DNA of 64,000 nt, taken from contig NZ_JADCKQ010000010.1 in NCBI RefSeq assembly GCF_016123485.1, forward strand, positions 106,047 to 170,046, written 5' to 3'. Shown here one piece after another: positions 42,989 through 51,863 of this stretch. The translations under genes were made by a program, and so were the position numbers. Source of the DNA: Halocynthiibacter styelae. Its GTDB lineage: Bacteria > Pseudomonadota > Alphaproteobacteria > Rhodobacterales > Rhodobacteraceae. The notes under the pieces are model-generated. The model worked only from the letters and a program-made list of their open reading frames with translations. It was not told the origin of the DNA and searched no databases. Each line of letters opens with the position of its first letter. Within the stretch, counting starts at the first letter, position 1.

Positions 42989-44248
42989 ATGCAGGATCTG
43001 GCGATAATATTTGACTGGCTCGGCTTAGCCGTACGCTGGCTGCATGTGATTACCGCGATGGCCTGGATTGGCGCATCGTTTTACTTCATTGCGCTGGATC
43101 TGATGCTGAAGCCCAATGAGGCTCTGCCGGAAGGCGCTCATGGCGAAGAATGGGAAGTGCATGGCGGCGGGTTTTACCACACGGTGAAATATATGGTGGC
43201 CCCGGAACGCCTGCCGGAACATCTGACCTGGCATAAATGGCAAAGCTATACGACCTGGCTGTCAGGCGCCGCGCTTTTGATGATTGTCTATTGGGCTGGG
43301 GCGGAACTGTATCTGATTGATTTGTCAAAGATGGAGCTGACCCAATTCCAGGCGATCCTGATATCCGCTGGTTCCCTGACCATTGGCTGGCTGGTTTATG
43401 ATTTCCTGTGTAAGTCAGAACTGGGGGATCATCCGACGCTTCTGATGGTGCTGCTGTTTGTGATCCTTGTGGGCATGGCCTGGGGCTATAATCAGGTCTT
43501 CACCGGGCGTGCGGCGCTGCTGCATCTGGGGGCATTTACCGCGACGATTATGACGGCGAATGTGTTCCTGATCATTATGCCGAACCAGCGAATTGTCGTG
43601 GGTGATCTGAAAGCAGGCCGGGTACCGGATGCGAAATACGGCAAGATTGCCAAGCTGCGGTCGACCCATAACAACTATCTGACCCTGCCGGTGGTCTTCC
43701 TGATGCTGAGCAATCATTATCCGCTGGCCTTTGCGACAGAATATAACTGGTTGATTGCGTCGCTTGTCTTCCTGCTGGGGGTCACGATCCGTCACTATTT
43801 CAACTCGATCCACGCGGGCAAAGGCAACCCGACCTGGACCTGGCTTGTGTCTGTGCTGATCTTCATTCTGATCATGTGGATTTCCACAGCGCCTTTGCGC
43901 CAGGACACTTATGAAGAATCTCAGGCGCGGGCGCTGACCGCCACGGAACAGGTGTTTGCCTCTGCCGCAGGATTTGAGGATGCAACAAACATCGTCGCCG
44001 GGCGTTGTTCTATGTGCCACGCGCGCGAACCTTTCTGGGATGGCATTCATCGTGCACCAAAGGGTCTGCTGCTGGAAACCCCGGCAGATATCGCCCGTGC
44101 GGCGAAGCAGGTTTATTTGCAGGCGGGCGTGACGCACGCGATGCCACCGGCAAATATCACCGCCATGGATGACAGCGAGCGCGCACAGATCCGAGCCTGG
44201 TATCGGGCCGCGCGGGCAGAGCTGCCCTTCAGTCTGGCGATGCATTAA
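42989..44248 (+). CDS. puuD: Membrane urate hydroxylase with cytochrome c domain
   Basis: This 419-residue PuuD-type urate oxidase converts uric acid to 5-hydroxyisourate and feeds electrons to the respiratory chain instead of making peroxide. It has about eight membrane helices (WLHVITAMAWIGASFYFIALDLML, TTWLSGAALLMIVYWAGAELYL and so on), each of several with a conserved His, then a C-terminal cytochrome c domain with the haem motif CSMCH near residue 341 and a distal Met (THAMPPANIT). It supplies the substrate for UraH and PuuE-UraD. Confidence 0.93.
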   Translation: MQDLAIIFDWLGLAVRWLHVITAMAWIGASFYFIALDLMLKPNEALPEGAHGEEWEVHGGGFYHTVKYMVAPERLPEHLTWHKWQSYTTWLSGAALLMIVYWAGAELYLIDLSKMELTQFQAILISAGSLTIGWLVYDFLCKSELGDHPTLLMVLLFVILVGMAWGYNQVFTGRAALLHLGAFTATIMTANVFLIIMPNQRIVVGDLKAGRVPDAKYGKIAKLRSTHNNYLTLPVVFLMLSNHYPLAFATEYNWLIASLVFLLGVTIRHYFNSIHAGKGNPTWTWLVSVLIFILIMWISTAPLRQDTYEESQARALTATEQVFASAAGFEDATNIVAGRCSMCHAREPFWDGIHRAPKGLLLETPADIARAAKQVYLQAGVTHAMPPANITAMDDSERAQIRAWYRAARAELPFSLAMH

Positions 44249-44317
44249 GCAGGTGGAGCGCCTCCTTTTGGGGGCGTCTTGCTTGACCTTGCTGGCCTGA
44301 CGGATCAGGTTGCAGCT

Positions 44318-45343
44318 GTGAGCAGGCTTTTGACATATCGTAACGCAATACTGACGCTGATGCTGGGCGGGATTTCCGCCGTTGTTGCACAGGCGCTGGG
44401 CATTGCTGCGCCGTTTCTGACGGGGCCTGCCTTTGTTGTGACACTTGCGGCACTTGTCGGGATGAAGACAGAAGTTCCTGATGCGCTGCGAGACTTCTGC
44501 ATGCTTCTTCTGGGCATTGGGATCGGGGCAGATGTAACGCCTGAGGTTCTGAAGGCCGCCATGTCCTGGCCTGTCAGCTTTCTGGCACTTGCGATTGTCA
44601 TGTATCTGACGATCCGTCTGAACGCGCTGCTGTTTGCGCGCATCTTCCGGTTTCCTGAAGCTGAGGCCACGGTCGCCGCAGTGCCTGGTCTGCTGAGCTA
44701 CACTATCGCGATTGCGGAAGATAAGGGCATGAATGTTGCACGGGTCAGTCTGATCCAGACCCTGCGTGTGATGTTGCTGACATTGCTGGTGCCACCGGTG
44801 ATGGGGCTGATCCCAAAGGGCGATATTCAGACCTCTGAGGTTCTGGCGATGGGCTATGGCTGGATCGTGATCCTGCTGTTTGCCGGGGCGGCCTTTGCCT
44901 GGGTCCTGCGGCGACGCCATGTCCCTGCGGCGATTTTTCTGGCGGGGTTTGCCGTATCTGCCGCGACACATCTTTCCGGGATTTCACCGGGTGTTTTGCC
45001 GGATTGGATTGGCCTTTCCGCGTTTGCGGTGATTGGCACGCTGATTGGCAGCCGCTTCAGGGGTGTGGGTTTTGCGGATCTGAAAGCCTCCCTTCTGGCC
45101 GGGGTCGGGATGACTGTGTTGGCCTCGCTGATTGCTTTGGCCGGTGGCGCGGTGGTGGCCCTGATCCTGGGCCTGCCTGCGGAAGCTTTGTTTATCTCAT
45201 TTGCGCCTGGCGGGCTTGAAGTGATGATCGCACTGGCGGCGCAGATGGGGGTGGATGGCACTTTTGTTGCGGCGCATCACATCGCGCGTTTACTGATCCT
45301 GATGGCACTTGTGCCGCTTCTGTTGCGTGGCTTACGCACATGA
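44318..45343 (+). CDS. AbrB family membrane protein
   Basis: This is an integral membrane protein of about 341 residues from GTG 44318 (a TTG at 44279 would add 13). It has two copies of the AbrB membrane domain: GGISAVVAQALGIAAPFLTGPAFVVTLAAL..GIGIGADVTPEVL and ISPGVLPDWIGLSAFAVIGTLIGSRF..APGGLEVMIALAAQMGVDGTFVAAHHIARLL. Such proteins are often mis-named as transcription regulators or ammonia mono-oxygenases; transport is more likely. It follows puuD on the same strand and may move a purine-derived compound, but that is inference. Confidence 0.82.
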   Translation: MSRLLTYRNAILTLMLGGISAVVAQALGIAAPFLTGPAFVVTLAALVGMKTEVPDALRDFCMLLLGIGIGADVTPEVLKAAMSWPVSFLALAIVMYLTIRLNALLFARIFRFPEAEATVAAVPGLLSYTIAIAEDKGMNVARVSLIQTLRVMLLTLLVPPVMGLIPKGDIQTSEVLAMGYGWIVILLFAGAAFAWVLRRRHVPAAIFLAGFAVSAATHLSGISPGVLPDWIGLSAFAVIGTLIGSRFRGVGFADLKASLLAGVGMTVLASLIALAGGAVVALILGLPAEALFISFAPGGLEVMIALAAQMGVDGTFVAAHHIARLLILMALVPLLLRGLRT

Positions 45344-45436
45344 CGGAAACCTGTGCGTTTTCCCCCCTGGATTGGTTCGACAGGACGCGGGAAGCCGGTT
45401 AATCTCTGCACAGTTACAATCTGGGAGAGTTAACAT

Positions 45437-45982
45437 ATGTCTATTCTGAAACGTGGCCTGAAAGGCGCACCTGTCAAACGTCTGCAGGAAAAACTGGGTG
45501 TGGATGCGGATGGTGCTTTTGGCCCCGGCACAGAAAAAGCCCTGAAAGACTATCAGGCGGCGAATGGCCTGGCGGCAGATGGTATTGCCGGTCCGGATAC
45601 ATTTGCAAAGATCGGCCTGCCGGAACTGATCCTGCTGCGCGTTGGGTCCCGTGGCGACATGGTGAAAAGCATGCAGGAATGTCTGGGCATTGATGCGGAC
45701 GGGCATTTTGGTCAGGTCACCAAGAAATCTGTCGAAGAATTCCAGGCAAAAAGCGGTGTTGCGGTTGATGGTATGGCCGGGCCGGAAACTCTGTCCAAAA
45801 TGCTGGGCCTGCTGGCGATCTTCACACCTGCGGTGGTTGAGAAAGCTGTCGTCCAGGCGGATGAAGAGCATTTTGAGGGCGAAGCCCTGCCGGAAATCAA
45901 CGGCGGTGATGTTGTTGCTGCGGAAGCTGACGCACCTGCTGAGAAATCCGTCTGGGGCCGTGTGACTGGCTGGTTCTCCTGA
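45437..45982 (+). CDS. Protein with two peptidoglycan-binding repeats
   Basis: This 181-residue protein consists of two PG_binding_1 repeats, residues about 2-58 (LKRGLKGAPVKRLQEKLGVDADGAFGPGTEKALKDYQAANGLAADGIAGPDTFAKI) and about 66-122 (LRVGSRGDMVKSMQECLGIDADGHFGQVTKKSVEEFQAKSGVAVDGMAGPETLSKM), then an acidic tail ending GRVTGWFS. There is no signal peptide, which is odd for a wall-binding protein; it may leave by another route or act inside. A terminator follows. Confidence 0.85.
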   Translation: MSILKRGLKGAPVKRLQEKLGVDADGAFGPGTEKALKDYQAANGLAADGIAGPDTFAKIGLPELILLRVGSRGDMVKSMQECLGIDADGHFGQVTKKSVEEFQAKSGVAVDGMAGPETLSKMLGLLAIFTPAVVEKAVVQADEEHFEGEALPEINGGDVVAAEADAPAEKSVWGRVTGWFS

Positions 45983-46005
45983 ACGCCTGACATATGCACC
46001 AAAAG

Positions 46006-46031
46006 AAACGCCCGGTCTGTGCCGGGCGTTT
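46006..46031. terminator. Bidirectional terminator
   Basis: A perfect ten-base stem (46006-46015 with 46022-46031) with a six-base loop and A/T flanks separates the peptidoglycan-binding gene from the convergent XRE-cupin gene. Confidence 0.88.
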
Positions 46032-46035
46032 TGCA

Positions 46036-46659
46036 TTATGTATCTTGAGACACCCAAAGCACGAGCGCGTCTTCTTCGCTGACAGAAATACAGCAGTGCC
46101 CCATGGAGGCGTCGTAATAGACAGAATCACCGGTGCCGAGGCGCAGGGGGCGGTAGTGTTCGGTGTGAAGTTCCACGCTGCCTTCCAGAACATACATGAA
46201 TTCTTCGCCCCGGTGGCGCACCCATTCCCCGAACTCTGACATGTCGCGCGCGCGGATGCGGGACAGATAGGGCAGCATGGATTTGGATGTGATTTCGGTG
46301 CAGAGCAATTCGTGTTGATACGTCTCTGTCTTGCGGACCTCGCCAGCGCCTTTGCGGGTGATGTCGCGCCGCCCGGCGATATCGCGGGATTTGCTTTGCA
46401 CAAAAAGTTGGGGTGTCTGCAGATCAAGGGCTTCGGTCAGGCGACGTATAATATCAAAGCCTGCGCGGGTCTGATCGTTTTCAATTTTGGACAGGGTGGA
46501 CCGCCCGATTCCCGCGCGTTTCGCTGTTTCCTCAAGCGTCCAGCCCCGGTTGCGACGGGTTTCCCGGATAAGGCGCGCAAGGCCTGCGCTGTCCTGGGCA
46601 ATCTCTGCCGCAGCGGCTTCGTTACTGCGTGCGGGCTGGATATCTTCCATTTCGGCCAT
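46036..46659 (-). CDS. XRE family regulator with cupin domain
   Basis: This 207-residue regulator has a helix-turn-helix (LARLIRETRRNRGWTLEETAKRAGIGRSTLSKIENDQTRAGFDIIRRLTEAL, residues about 27-78) and a C-terminal cupin (SEFGEWVRHRGEEFMYVLEGSVELHTEHYRPLRLGTGDSVYYDASMGHCC) that usually binds a small amino-acid-like or amine effector. It diverges from gcvT with two palindromes in between. A role as a glycine- or one-carbon-responsive repressor of gcvTHP, and of itself, is a natural inference. Confidence 0.88.
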   Translation of the reverse strand: MAEMEDIQPARSNEAAAAEIAQDSAGLARLIRETRRNRGWTLEETAKRAGIGRSTLSKIENDQTRAGFDIIRRLTEALDLQTPQLFVQSKSRDIAGRRDITRKGAGEVRKTETYQHELLCTEITSKSMLPYLSRIRARDMSEFGEWVRHRGEEFMYVLEGSVELHTEHYRPLRLGTGDSVYYDASMGHCCISVSEEDALVLWVSQDT

Positions 46660-46753
46660 ATCAGATTTGTCCTGTCTTCACGTTTTCGTCGGGCTTTCAG
46701 CAATACAGAAAGAGGTATTGATTTGCACTCTAAATGAGTCTAATCAGAAAAAA

Positions 46754-46788
46754 TCCCCTATGGGGAAATTTTTTCCCCTATAAGGGAA
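46754..46788. promoter_or_regulatory. Paired CCCCTAT palindromes upstream of gcvT
   Basis: TCCCC-TAT-GGGGA (46754-46766) and TTCCC-CTATAA-GGGAA (46773-46788) share the core CCCCTAT, with starts about 20 bases (two turns) apart. The second contains TATAAG, a possible -10 element. They lie between the divergent XRE-cupin gene and gcvT and are good candidates for its operator. No glycine riboswitch core is seen here. Confidence 0.6.
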
Positions 46789-46840
46789 TTGCCGGAAACA
46801 CAGCGCAGGTCAGGCCCGCGCATTCAGGGAGAAGCAGAGT

Positions 46841-47935
46841 ATGACTGAGCCACGCCGCACACCGCTTTATGATCTTCACGTCGAACTTGGCGGAAAAATG
46901 GTAGACTTCGCGGGCTGGGAAATGCCTGTGCAATATCCACTGGGCATCATGGGTGAACACAACCAATGTCGCGAGAAAGCCGCGATTTTTGACGTGTCCC
47001 ACATGGCGCAGGTTGAACTGCACGGTGAAGGCGCCGCTGAAAAGCTGGAAGCACTTTGCCCACAGGCCTTCACCACACTGAAGCCTGGCAAATGCCGTTA
47101 CGGTTTCTTCACCAACGAAACTGGTGGCATCATGGACGATCTGATCGTCTCTAACGCTGGTGACTTTATCTACCTGGTTGTGAACGCGTCTATGCGTGAC
47201 CAGGATATCCCGCACATGCGCGCAAACCTTGAAGGTATTGAGGTGCGCGAAATCACCGACCGCGCGCTGATCGCTGTTCAGGGCCCGAAAGCAGAAGCTG
47301 TTGTTGCTGCGCATTGCCCGGCTGCTGCGGAACTGAACTTCATGGAAACCACTGTGGCTGACATTGATGGCGTTTCCTGCCGCGTGTCCCGCCTGGGTTA
47401 CACTGGTGAAGACGGCTATGAGATTTCCATTCCTGAAGGCGATGCAATCCGTCTGACACGTCTGTTCCTTGAAAATGACGATTGTGATGTGTCCGGCCTT
47501 GGTGCCCGTGACAGCCTGCGTCTGGAATCCGGTCTGTGTCTCTATGGCAATGACATCAACGGCGAAACCTCGCCTGTGGAAGGCAACCTGACCTGGGCGA
47601 TGCAGAAGCGTCGTAAAGAAGAAGGTGGCTTCCCTGGTGCGGAACGCATCCAGCGTGAACTTGCTGAAGGCCCGGCAAAACTGCTGGTTGGTATCAAACC
47701 AGAAGGCCGCGCCCCGGCGCGTGCTGGCGTTGAAGTGCAATGCCTCGAAGGCAACACCATCGGTGCAATCACATCCGGCAGCTTTGGTCCGACAGTCGGC
47801 GGTCCGGTTGCTATGGGTTACGTCTCTAAGGGCCACGGAGAGGCCGGCGAGAAGGTAAATCTGGTCATCCGCGGGAAAACTCAGCCCGCAGAGATTGTCA
47901 AACTGCCATTTGTGCAGCAAAACTATAAGCGCTGA
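46841..47935 (+). CDS. gcvT: Glycine cleavage system T protein (aminomethyltransferase)
   Basis: This 364-residue protein transfers the one-carbon unit from the lipoyl arm of GcvH to tetrahydrofolate, releasing ammonia. Signatures: PLYDLHVELGGKMVDFAGWEMPVQYPLGIMGEH, AAIFDVSHMAQVELHG, GGIMDDLIVSNAGDFIYLVVNAS, LGYTGEDGYEISIP and GARDSLRLESGLCLYGNDI. It starts the gcvT-H-P cluster. Codon choice in the three genes is strongly biased, consistent with high expression. Confidence 0.95.
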   Translation: MTEPRRTPLYDLHVELGGKMVDFAGWEMPVQYPLGIMGEHNQCREKAAIFDVSHMAQVELHGEGAAEKLEALCPQAFTTLKPGKCRYGFFTNETGGIMDDLIVSNAGDFIYLVVNASMRDQDIPHMRANLEGIEVREITDRALIAVQGPKAEAVVAAHCPAAAELNFMETTVADIDGVSCRVSRLGYTGEDGYEISIPEGDAIRLTRLFLENDDCDVSGLGARDSLRLESGLCLYGNDINGETSPVEGNLTWAMQKRRKEEGGFPGAERIQRELAEGPAKLLVGIKPEGRAPARAGVEVQCLEGNTIGAITSGSFGPTVGGPVAMGYVSKGHGEAGEKVNLVIRGKTQPAEIVKLPFVQQNYKR

Positions 47936-47962
47936 CAGCGTTAACATCGGGAGATAAGTAAA

Positions 47963-48328
47963 ATGTCCACCTATTATTCAGAAGACCACGAATGGATCAC
48001 CGTTGAAGGCGATATCGCCACCATCGGTATTACTGCACACGCTGCCGAGCAGCTGGGTGAAGTTGTATTCGTTGAGCAGAAAGAAGCTGACGACGAGTTC
48101 GAAAAAGGCGATGAGATCGGCGTGATCGAATCCGTTAAAGCGGCATCTGAAATCTACGCACCTGTAGACGGCACCGTTGTAGAAGCCAACGAGCTGCTGG
48201 AAGGCAACCCTGCGGCGCTGAATGACAGCCCTGAAGCTGACGCCTGGATCTACAAGGTGAAAATGTCTGACACGTCCCAGGTGGATGATCTGATGTCAGA
48301 AGCGGATTACAAATCCTTCATCGGTTAA
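47963..48328 (+). CDS. gcvH: Glycine cleavage system H protein
   Basis: The 121-residue lipoyl carrier shuttles the aminomethyl group between GcvP, GcvT and lipoamide dehydrogenase. The lipoylated lysine is Lys59 in GVIESVKAASEIYAPVDGTVVEANELL, and the family opening YYSEDHEWITVEGD is present. It follows gcvT by 27 bases with GGGAG before the ATG. A terminator-like hairpin lies between it and gcvP. Confidence 0.95.
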   Translation: MSTYYSEDHEWITVEGDIATIGITAHAAEQLGEVVFVEQKEADDEFEKGDEIGVIESVKAASEIYAPVDGTVVEANELLEGNPAALNDSPEADAWIYKVKMSDTSQVDDLMSEADYKSFIG

Positions 48329-48345
48329 TCTGAAAATAACAAATT

Positions 48346-48372
48346 TCCGGCCAGATCCCCTGGCCGGATTTT
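48346..48372 (+). terminator. Hairpin with T run between gcvH and gcvP
   Basis: A perfect nine-base stem (48346-48354 with 48360-48368), five-base loop and TTTT lie 18 bases after the gcvH stop. It could lower gcvP transcription relative to gcvTH or protect the gcvTH message. Confidence 0.7.
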
Positions 48373-48402
48373 GCTGTGCAGCCTGCCCCAGGGGGAAATA
48401 AC

Positions 48403-51258
48403 ATGTCATTTAAGCTGACTGACTACGAAGCCTATGACTTCGCAAACCGTCGCCACATCGGGCCAGCCCCGCAAGAGATGGCGGAAATGCTGAAAACCAT
48501 CGGGTATAAAACCCTTGATGAATTGATCGACGATACTGTTCCACCCGCGATCCGCCAGAAAGCGGCGCTTGATTGGGGTGATGCGATGTCCGAGCGTGAC
48601 GCGCTCCATCACATGAAGAAAATCGCCAAGAAAAACAAAGTTCTGACCTCTCTGATTGGTCAAGGCTACCACGGCACAACCACACCTGCGCCGATCCTGC
48701 GTAACATCCTGGAAAACCCGGCCTGGTACACAGCCTATACCCCATATCAGCCAGAGATTTCCCAAGGTCGCCTTGAAGCTCTGTTGAACTTCCAGACCAT
48801 GGTGTCCGATTTTACAGGTCTTGAAATCGCAAACGCATCCCTGTTGGATGAAGCAACCGCAGCTGCGGAAGCCATGGCCATGGCGAAACGCGCGGGCAAA
48901 TCCAAATCAAACGCTGCGTCGTTCTTTGTGGACAAATTCTGTCACCCACAAACCATCGCCGTGATCAAGACACGTGCGGAACCTCTGGGCATTGACGTGA
49001 CGGTTGCTGATCCTGCGGATATGGAAGCGGGCGCACACTTCGGTGCGATCTTCCAGTACCCGGGTACCAACGGCCACGTGCGTGACTTCACCGCACAAAT
49101 CGCAGCCCTGCATGAGCACAAAGCGATCGCAGTTGTTGCGGCTGACATCCTGTCGCTCGCGCTGCTGAAATCACCTGGTGAAATGGGTGCAGATATTGCC
49201 ATCGGTTCCACCCAGCGTTTCGGCGTTCCAATGGGTTACGGTGGCCCACACGCTGCTTATATGGCGACCACTGACAAGCTGAAGCGCTCCATGCCTGGCC
49301 GTATCATCGGTGTTTCCGTCGATAGCCGCGGCAACAAAGCCATGCGTCTGGCGCTGCAAACCCGCGAACAGCACATCCGTCGTGAAAAAGCGAACTCTAA
49401 CGTTTGTACCGCTCAGGCACTGCTGGCTGTTATTGCTTCTATGTATGCTGTGTACCACGGCCCGGATGGCATTAAAGCGATCGCGCAATCTGTGCACCGC
49501 AAGACATCCCGTCTGGCGAAAGGTCTGGAAGAAGCAGGCTTTAACGTAGCACCGGAAGTGTTCTTTGACACGATCACTGTTGAAGTTGGTTCTCTGCAAG
49601 GTGTTGTCATGCAGGCGGCTGTCAACAATGGTGTGAACCTGCGTAAAGTGGGCGAAGATCGCGTTGGTATTTCTCTGGATGAACAAACCCGTCCGGAAAC
49701 CATCGAGGCCGTATGGCGTGCCTTTGGCATCGACAAGAAAGACGACAGTAAAGCGAACCGCGAATACCGCCTGCCGGATGCGATGCTGCGTGAGACCGAA
49801 TATCTGACGCACCCGATCTTCCACATGAACCGTGCGGAAGCTGAAATCACACGTTACATGCGTCGTCTGGCGGACCGTGACCTTGCGCTTGACCGTGCGA
49901 TGATCCCGCTGGGGTCCTGCACAATGAAGCTGAACGCGACCATCGAAATGATCCCTGTGACCTGGCCTGAATTCGGCGATCTGCACCCGTTTGTGCCGGC
50001 TGATCAGGCGCTTGGTTATTCCGAGATGATCGCAGATCTGAACGACAAACTGTGTCAGATCACCGGTTATGATGCGATTTCTCAGCAGCCGAACTCTGGT
50101 GCGCAGGGTGAATATGCGGGTCTTCTGACCATTCGTGGCTATCACGCGTCTCGCGGTGAAGCACATCGTAACGTTTGTCTGATCCCGACATCTGCACACG
50201 GCACAAACCCAGCGTCCGCGCAGATGGTGGGCTGGAAAGTTGTGCCGGTACAGGCGGATGACAAAGGTAACATTGATGTTGCTGACTTCCGTGCGAAGGC
50301 TGAAAAGCATTCCGACGATCTTGCAGCTTGTATGATCACATACCCATCCACCCATGGTGTGTTTGAAGAAACCGTTCAGGAAATCTGCCAGATCACACAT
50401 GATCACGGTGGTCAGGTTTACATCGACGGTGCAAACATGAACGCGATGGTGGGGCTGGCCCGTCCGGGCGATGTTGGCGGTGACGTAAGCCACCTCAACC
50501 TGCACAAGACCTTCTGCATTCCACACGGTGGTGGTGGCCCCGGCATGGGTCCGATTGGTGTGAAAGCACACCTGACGGCTCACCTGCCTGGTCACCCTGA
50601 ATATGCGGGTGCTGTTGGTCCGGTGTCTGCGGCGCCATTTGGTTCGCCTTCTATCCTGCCGGTATCCTGGGCGTATGTTCTGCTGATGGGCGGTGCTGGT
50701 CTGACACAGGCGACCAAAGTTGCGATCCTGAATGCGAACTACATCGCGGCAAGCCTGAAGGATGACTATGACATCCTTTACACCGCCGAGAATGGTCGTG
50801 TTGCACATGAATGTATCCTTGATACACGTCCGCTGGATGACAGCGCGCATGTAACTGTGGATGACATTGCCAAGCGTCTGATCGACAACGGTTTCCACGC
50901 GCCAACCATGTCCTGGCCTGTGGCTGGTACGCTGATGGTTGAGCCAACAGAATCTGAACCAAAAGCTGAGATCGACCGCTTTATCACTGCGATGAAAGAC
51001 ATCCGCAATGAAGTGCGCGACATTGAAGCAGGCAAGATTGACGCGGAAAACAACCCGCTGAAGAACGCGCCACACACGGTTGAAGATCTGGTCGGTGACT
51101 GGGATCGTCCATATTCACGCGAACAGGCTTGCTTCCCTGCAGGTGCCTTCCGTGTGGACAAGTACTGGTCCCCTGTGAACCGTGTCGACAACGTATACGG
51201 TGACCGGAATCTGATCTGTACCTGTCCTCCGATGGAAGACTACGCCGAAGAAGAGTAA
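48403..51258 (+). CDS. gcvP: Glycine dehydrogenase (decarboxylating), P protein
   Basis: This 951-residue PLP enzyme decarboxylates glycine and loads the aminomethyl group on GcvH. It is the single-chain form: N-terminal domain ([51 protein letters not shown]) and C-terminal catalytic domain with [39 protein letters not shown], holding the PLP lysine. ATG 48403 follows GGGGGAAA; the frame extends nine codons upstream. A strong terminator follows. Confidence 0.96.
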   Translation: MSFKLTDYEAYDFANRRHIGPAPQEMAEMLKTIGYKTLDELIDDTVPPAIRQKAALDWGDAMSERDALHHMKKIAKKNKVLTSLIGQGYHGTTTPAPILRNILENPAWYTAYTPYQPEISQGRLEALLNFQTMVSDFTGLEIANASLLDEATAAAEAMAMAKRAGKSKSNAASFFVDKFCHPQTIAVIKTRAEPLGIDVTVADPADMEAGAHFGAIFQYPGTNGHVRDFTAQIAALHEHKAIAVVAADILSLALLKSPGEMGADIAIGSTQRFGVPMGYGGPHAAYMATTDKLKRSMPGRIIGVSVDSRGNKAMRLALQTREQHIRREKANSNVCTAQALLAVIASMYAVYHGPDGIKAIAQSVHRKTSRLAKGLEEAGFNVAPEVFFDTITVEVGSLQGVVMQAAVNNGVNLRKVGEDRVGISLDEQTRPETIEAVWRAFGIDKKDDSKANREYRLPDAMLRETEYLTHPIFHMNRAEAEITRYMRRLADRDLALDRAMIPLGSCTMKLNATIEMIPVTWPEFGDLHPFVPADQALGYSEMIADLNDKLCQITGYDAISQQPNSGAQGEYAGLLTIRGYHASRGEAHRNVCLIPTSAHGTNPASAQMVGWKVVPVQADDKGNIDVADFRAKAEKHSDDLAACMITYPSTHGVFEETVQEICQITHDHGGQVYIDGANMNAMVGLARPGDVGGDVSHLNLHKTFCIPHGGGGPGMGPIGVKAHLTAHLPGHPEYAGAVGPVSAAPFGSPSILPVSWAYVLLMGGAGLTQATKVAILNANYIAASLKDDYDILYTAENGRVAHECILDTRPLDDSAHVTVDDIAKRLIDNGFHAPTMSWPVAGTLMVEPTESEPKAEIDRFITAMKDIRNEVRDIEAGKIDAENNPLKNAPHTVEDLVGDWDRPYSREQACFPAGAFRVDKYWSPVNRVDNVYGDRNLICTCPPMEDYAEEE

Positions 51259-51279
51259 TCTTCTTCAGGAACGCATTCA

Positions 51280-51306
51280 AAAGGCGGCCTTAGGGCCGCC
51301 TTTTTT
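51280..51306 (+). terminator. Rho-independent terminator of the glycine cleavage genes
   Basis: A perfect ten-base stem (51280-51289 with 51294-51303), four-base loop and a run of six T end the gcv transcript. Confidence 0.9.
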
Positions 51307-51342
51307 GTTTGATGCTCGGCTTTTGATGGGCGATGGTTGTAT

Positions 51343-51846
51343 ATGGATTTGAATGATGTGACGACGAAACTACTTTCTGAAGACAGCCACGAAATATATA
51401 CGGGTTGTTGGGAAGTTCTTCGCCTTCATGACAGAGATGCATTACGTCTGATTGCAGCTTCAGTTTTACCTAAAAAGGCCCGAATTCAGATGCATGACCT
51501 CGGAGGTGCATTACGCAGTAATTCCGAAGTATTGGAGCAGGCCTTTAGAAAATTGGAAATTTCTACGGGCAGTAAATGCTTATGTACGGCGTACTTCGGT
51601 TCAACCAGATACGACCCAAAGAAGGAAGCGGATTGCGGGATCGTATCCATCGAGCACGAGAAATTTGAAGAAAATACCTGGAGCACACATTTTGATTGCT
51701 TATGTTTGCGGTGCAATCGGAAATTCTATGTGACGGGGGAAGAAGCCGGACATGTTCCATACTGGACTTGGCAGGCGAAGAAGCGCGTGGTGACATCTTC
51801 TACAGCGAGGCAAAAAAAGTGCCCGGTTTTGTCCGGACACTTTTGA
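51343..51846 (+). CDS. AT-rich orphan protein with cysteine clusters
   Basis: This 167-residue protein (ATG 51343; a TTG at 51337 is alternative) has CLCTAYFG, later DCGIVS, and a C-terminal HFDCLCLRCNRKFYVTGEE, suggesting a small metal-binding domain. The composition is markedly more AT-rich than the flanking gcvP and permease genes, with TTA and ATA codons, so it may be acquired. Its last codons (KCPVLSGHF) lie inside the hairpin of the downstream terminator, which is unusual and may mean that the reading frame was extended by insertion next to it. Function unknown. Confidence 0.55.
   Translation: MDLNDVTTKLLSEDSHEIYTGCWEVLRLHDRDALRLIAASVLPKKARIQMHDLGGALRSNSEVLEQAFRKLEISTGSKCLCTAYFGSTRYDPKKEADCGIVSIEHEKFEENTWSTHFDCLCLRCNRKFYVTGEEAGHVPYWTWQAKKRVVTSSTARQKKCPVLSGHF
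51816..51845. terminator. Bidirectional terminator of the uracil/xanthine permease gene
   Basis: A 12-base stem with one mismatch (about 51816-51827 with 51833-51845) has A-rich and T-rich flanks. It overlaps the last codons of the AT-rich orphan gene. Confidence 0.75.
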
Positions 51847-51863
51847 GTTCAATTGTTAAGAAG

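Noticed and set aside
44318..45343. AbrB-type transcriptional regulator.
   Set aside because: The protein is all membrane helices; the regulator label is a known mis-naming of this membrane family.
46660..46840. Glycine riboswitch in front of gcvT.
   Set aside because: The interval is short, holds no tandem aptamer cores and is filled by the two palindromes and a promoter-like region.
49171..51075. A 634-codon open frame on the strand opposite gcvP, and similar long antisense frames opposite gabD, the AAA+ ATPase and the aldehyde dehydrogenase.
   Set aside because: They mirror highly biased codon use of real genes, contain no recognisable domains and lack ribosome-binding sites.
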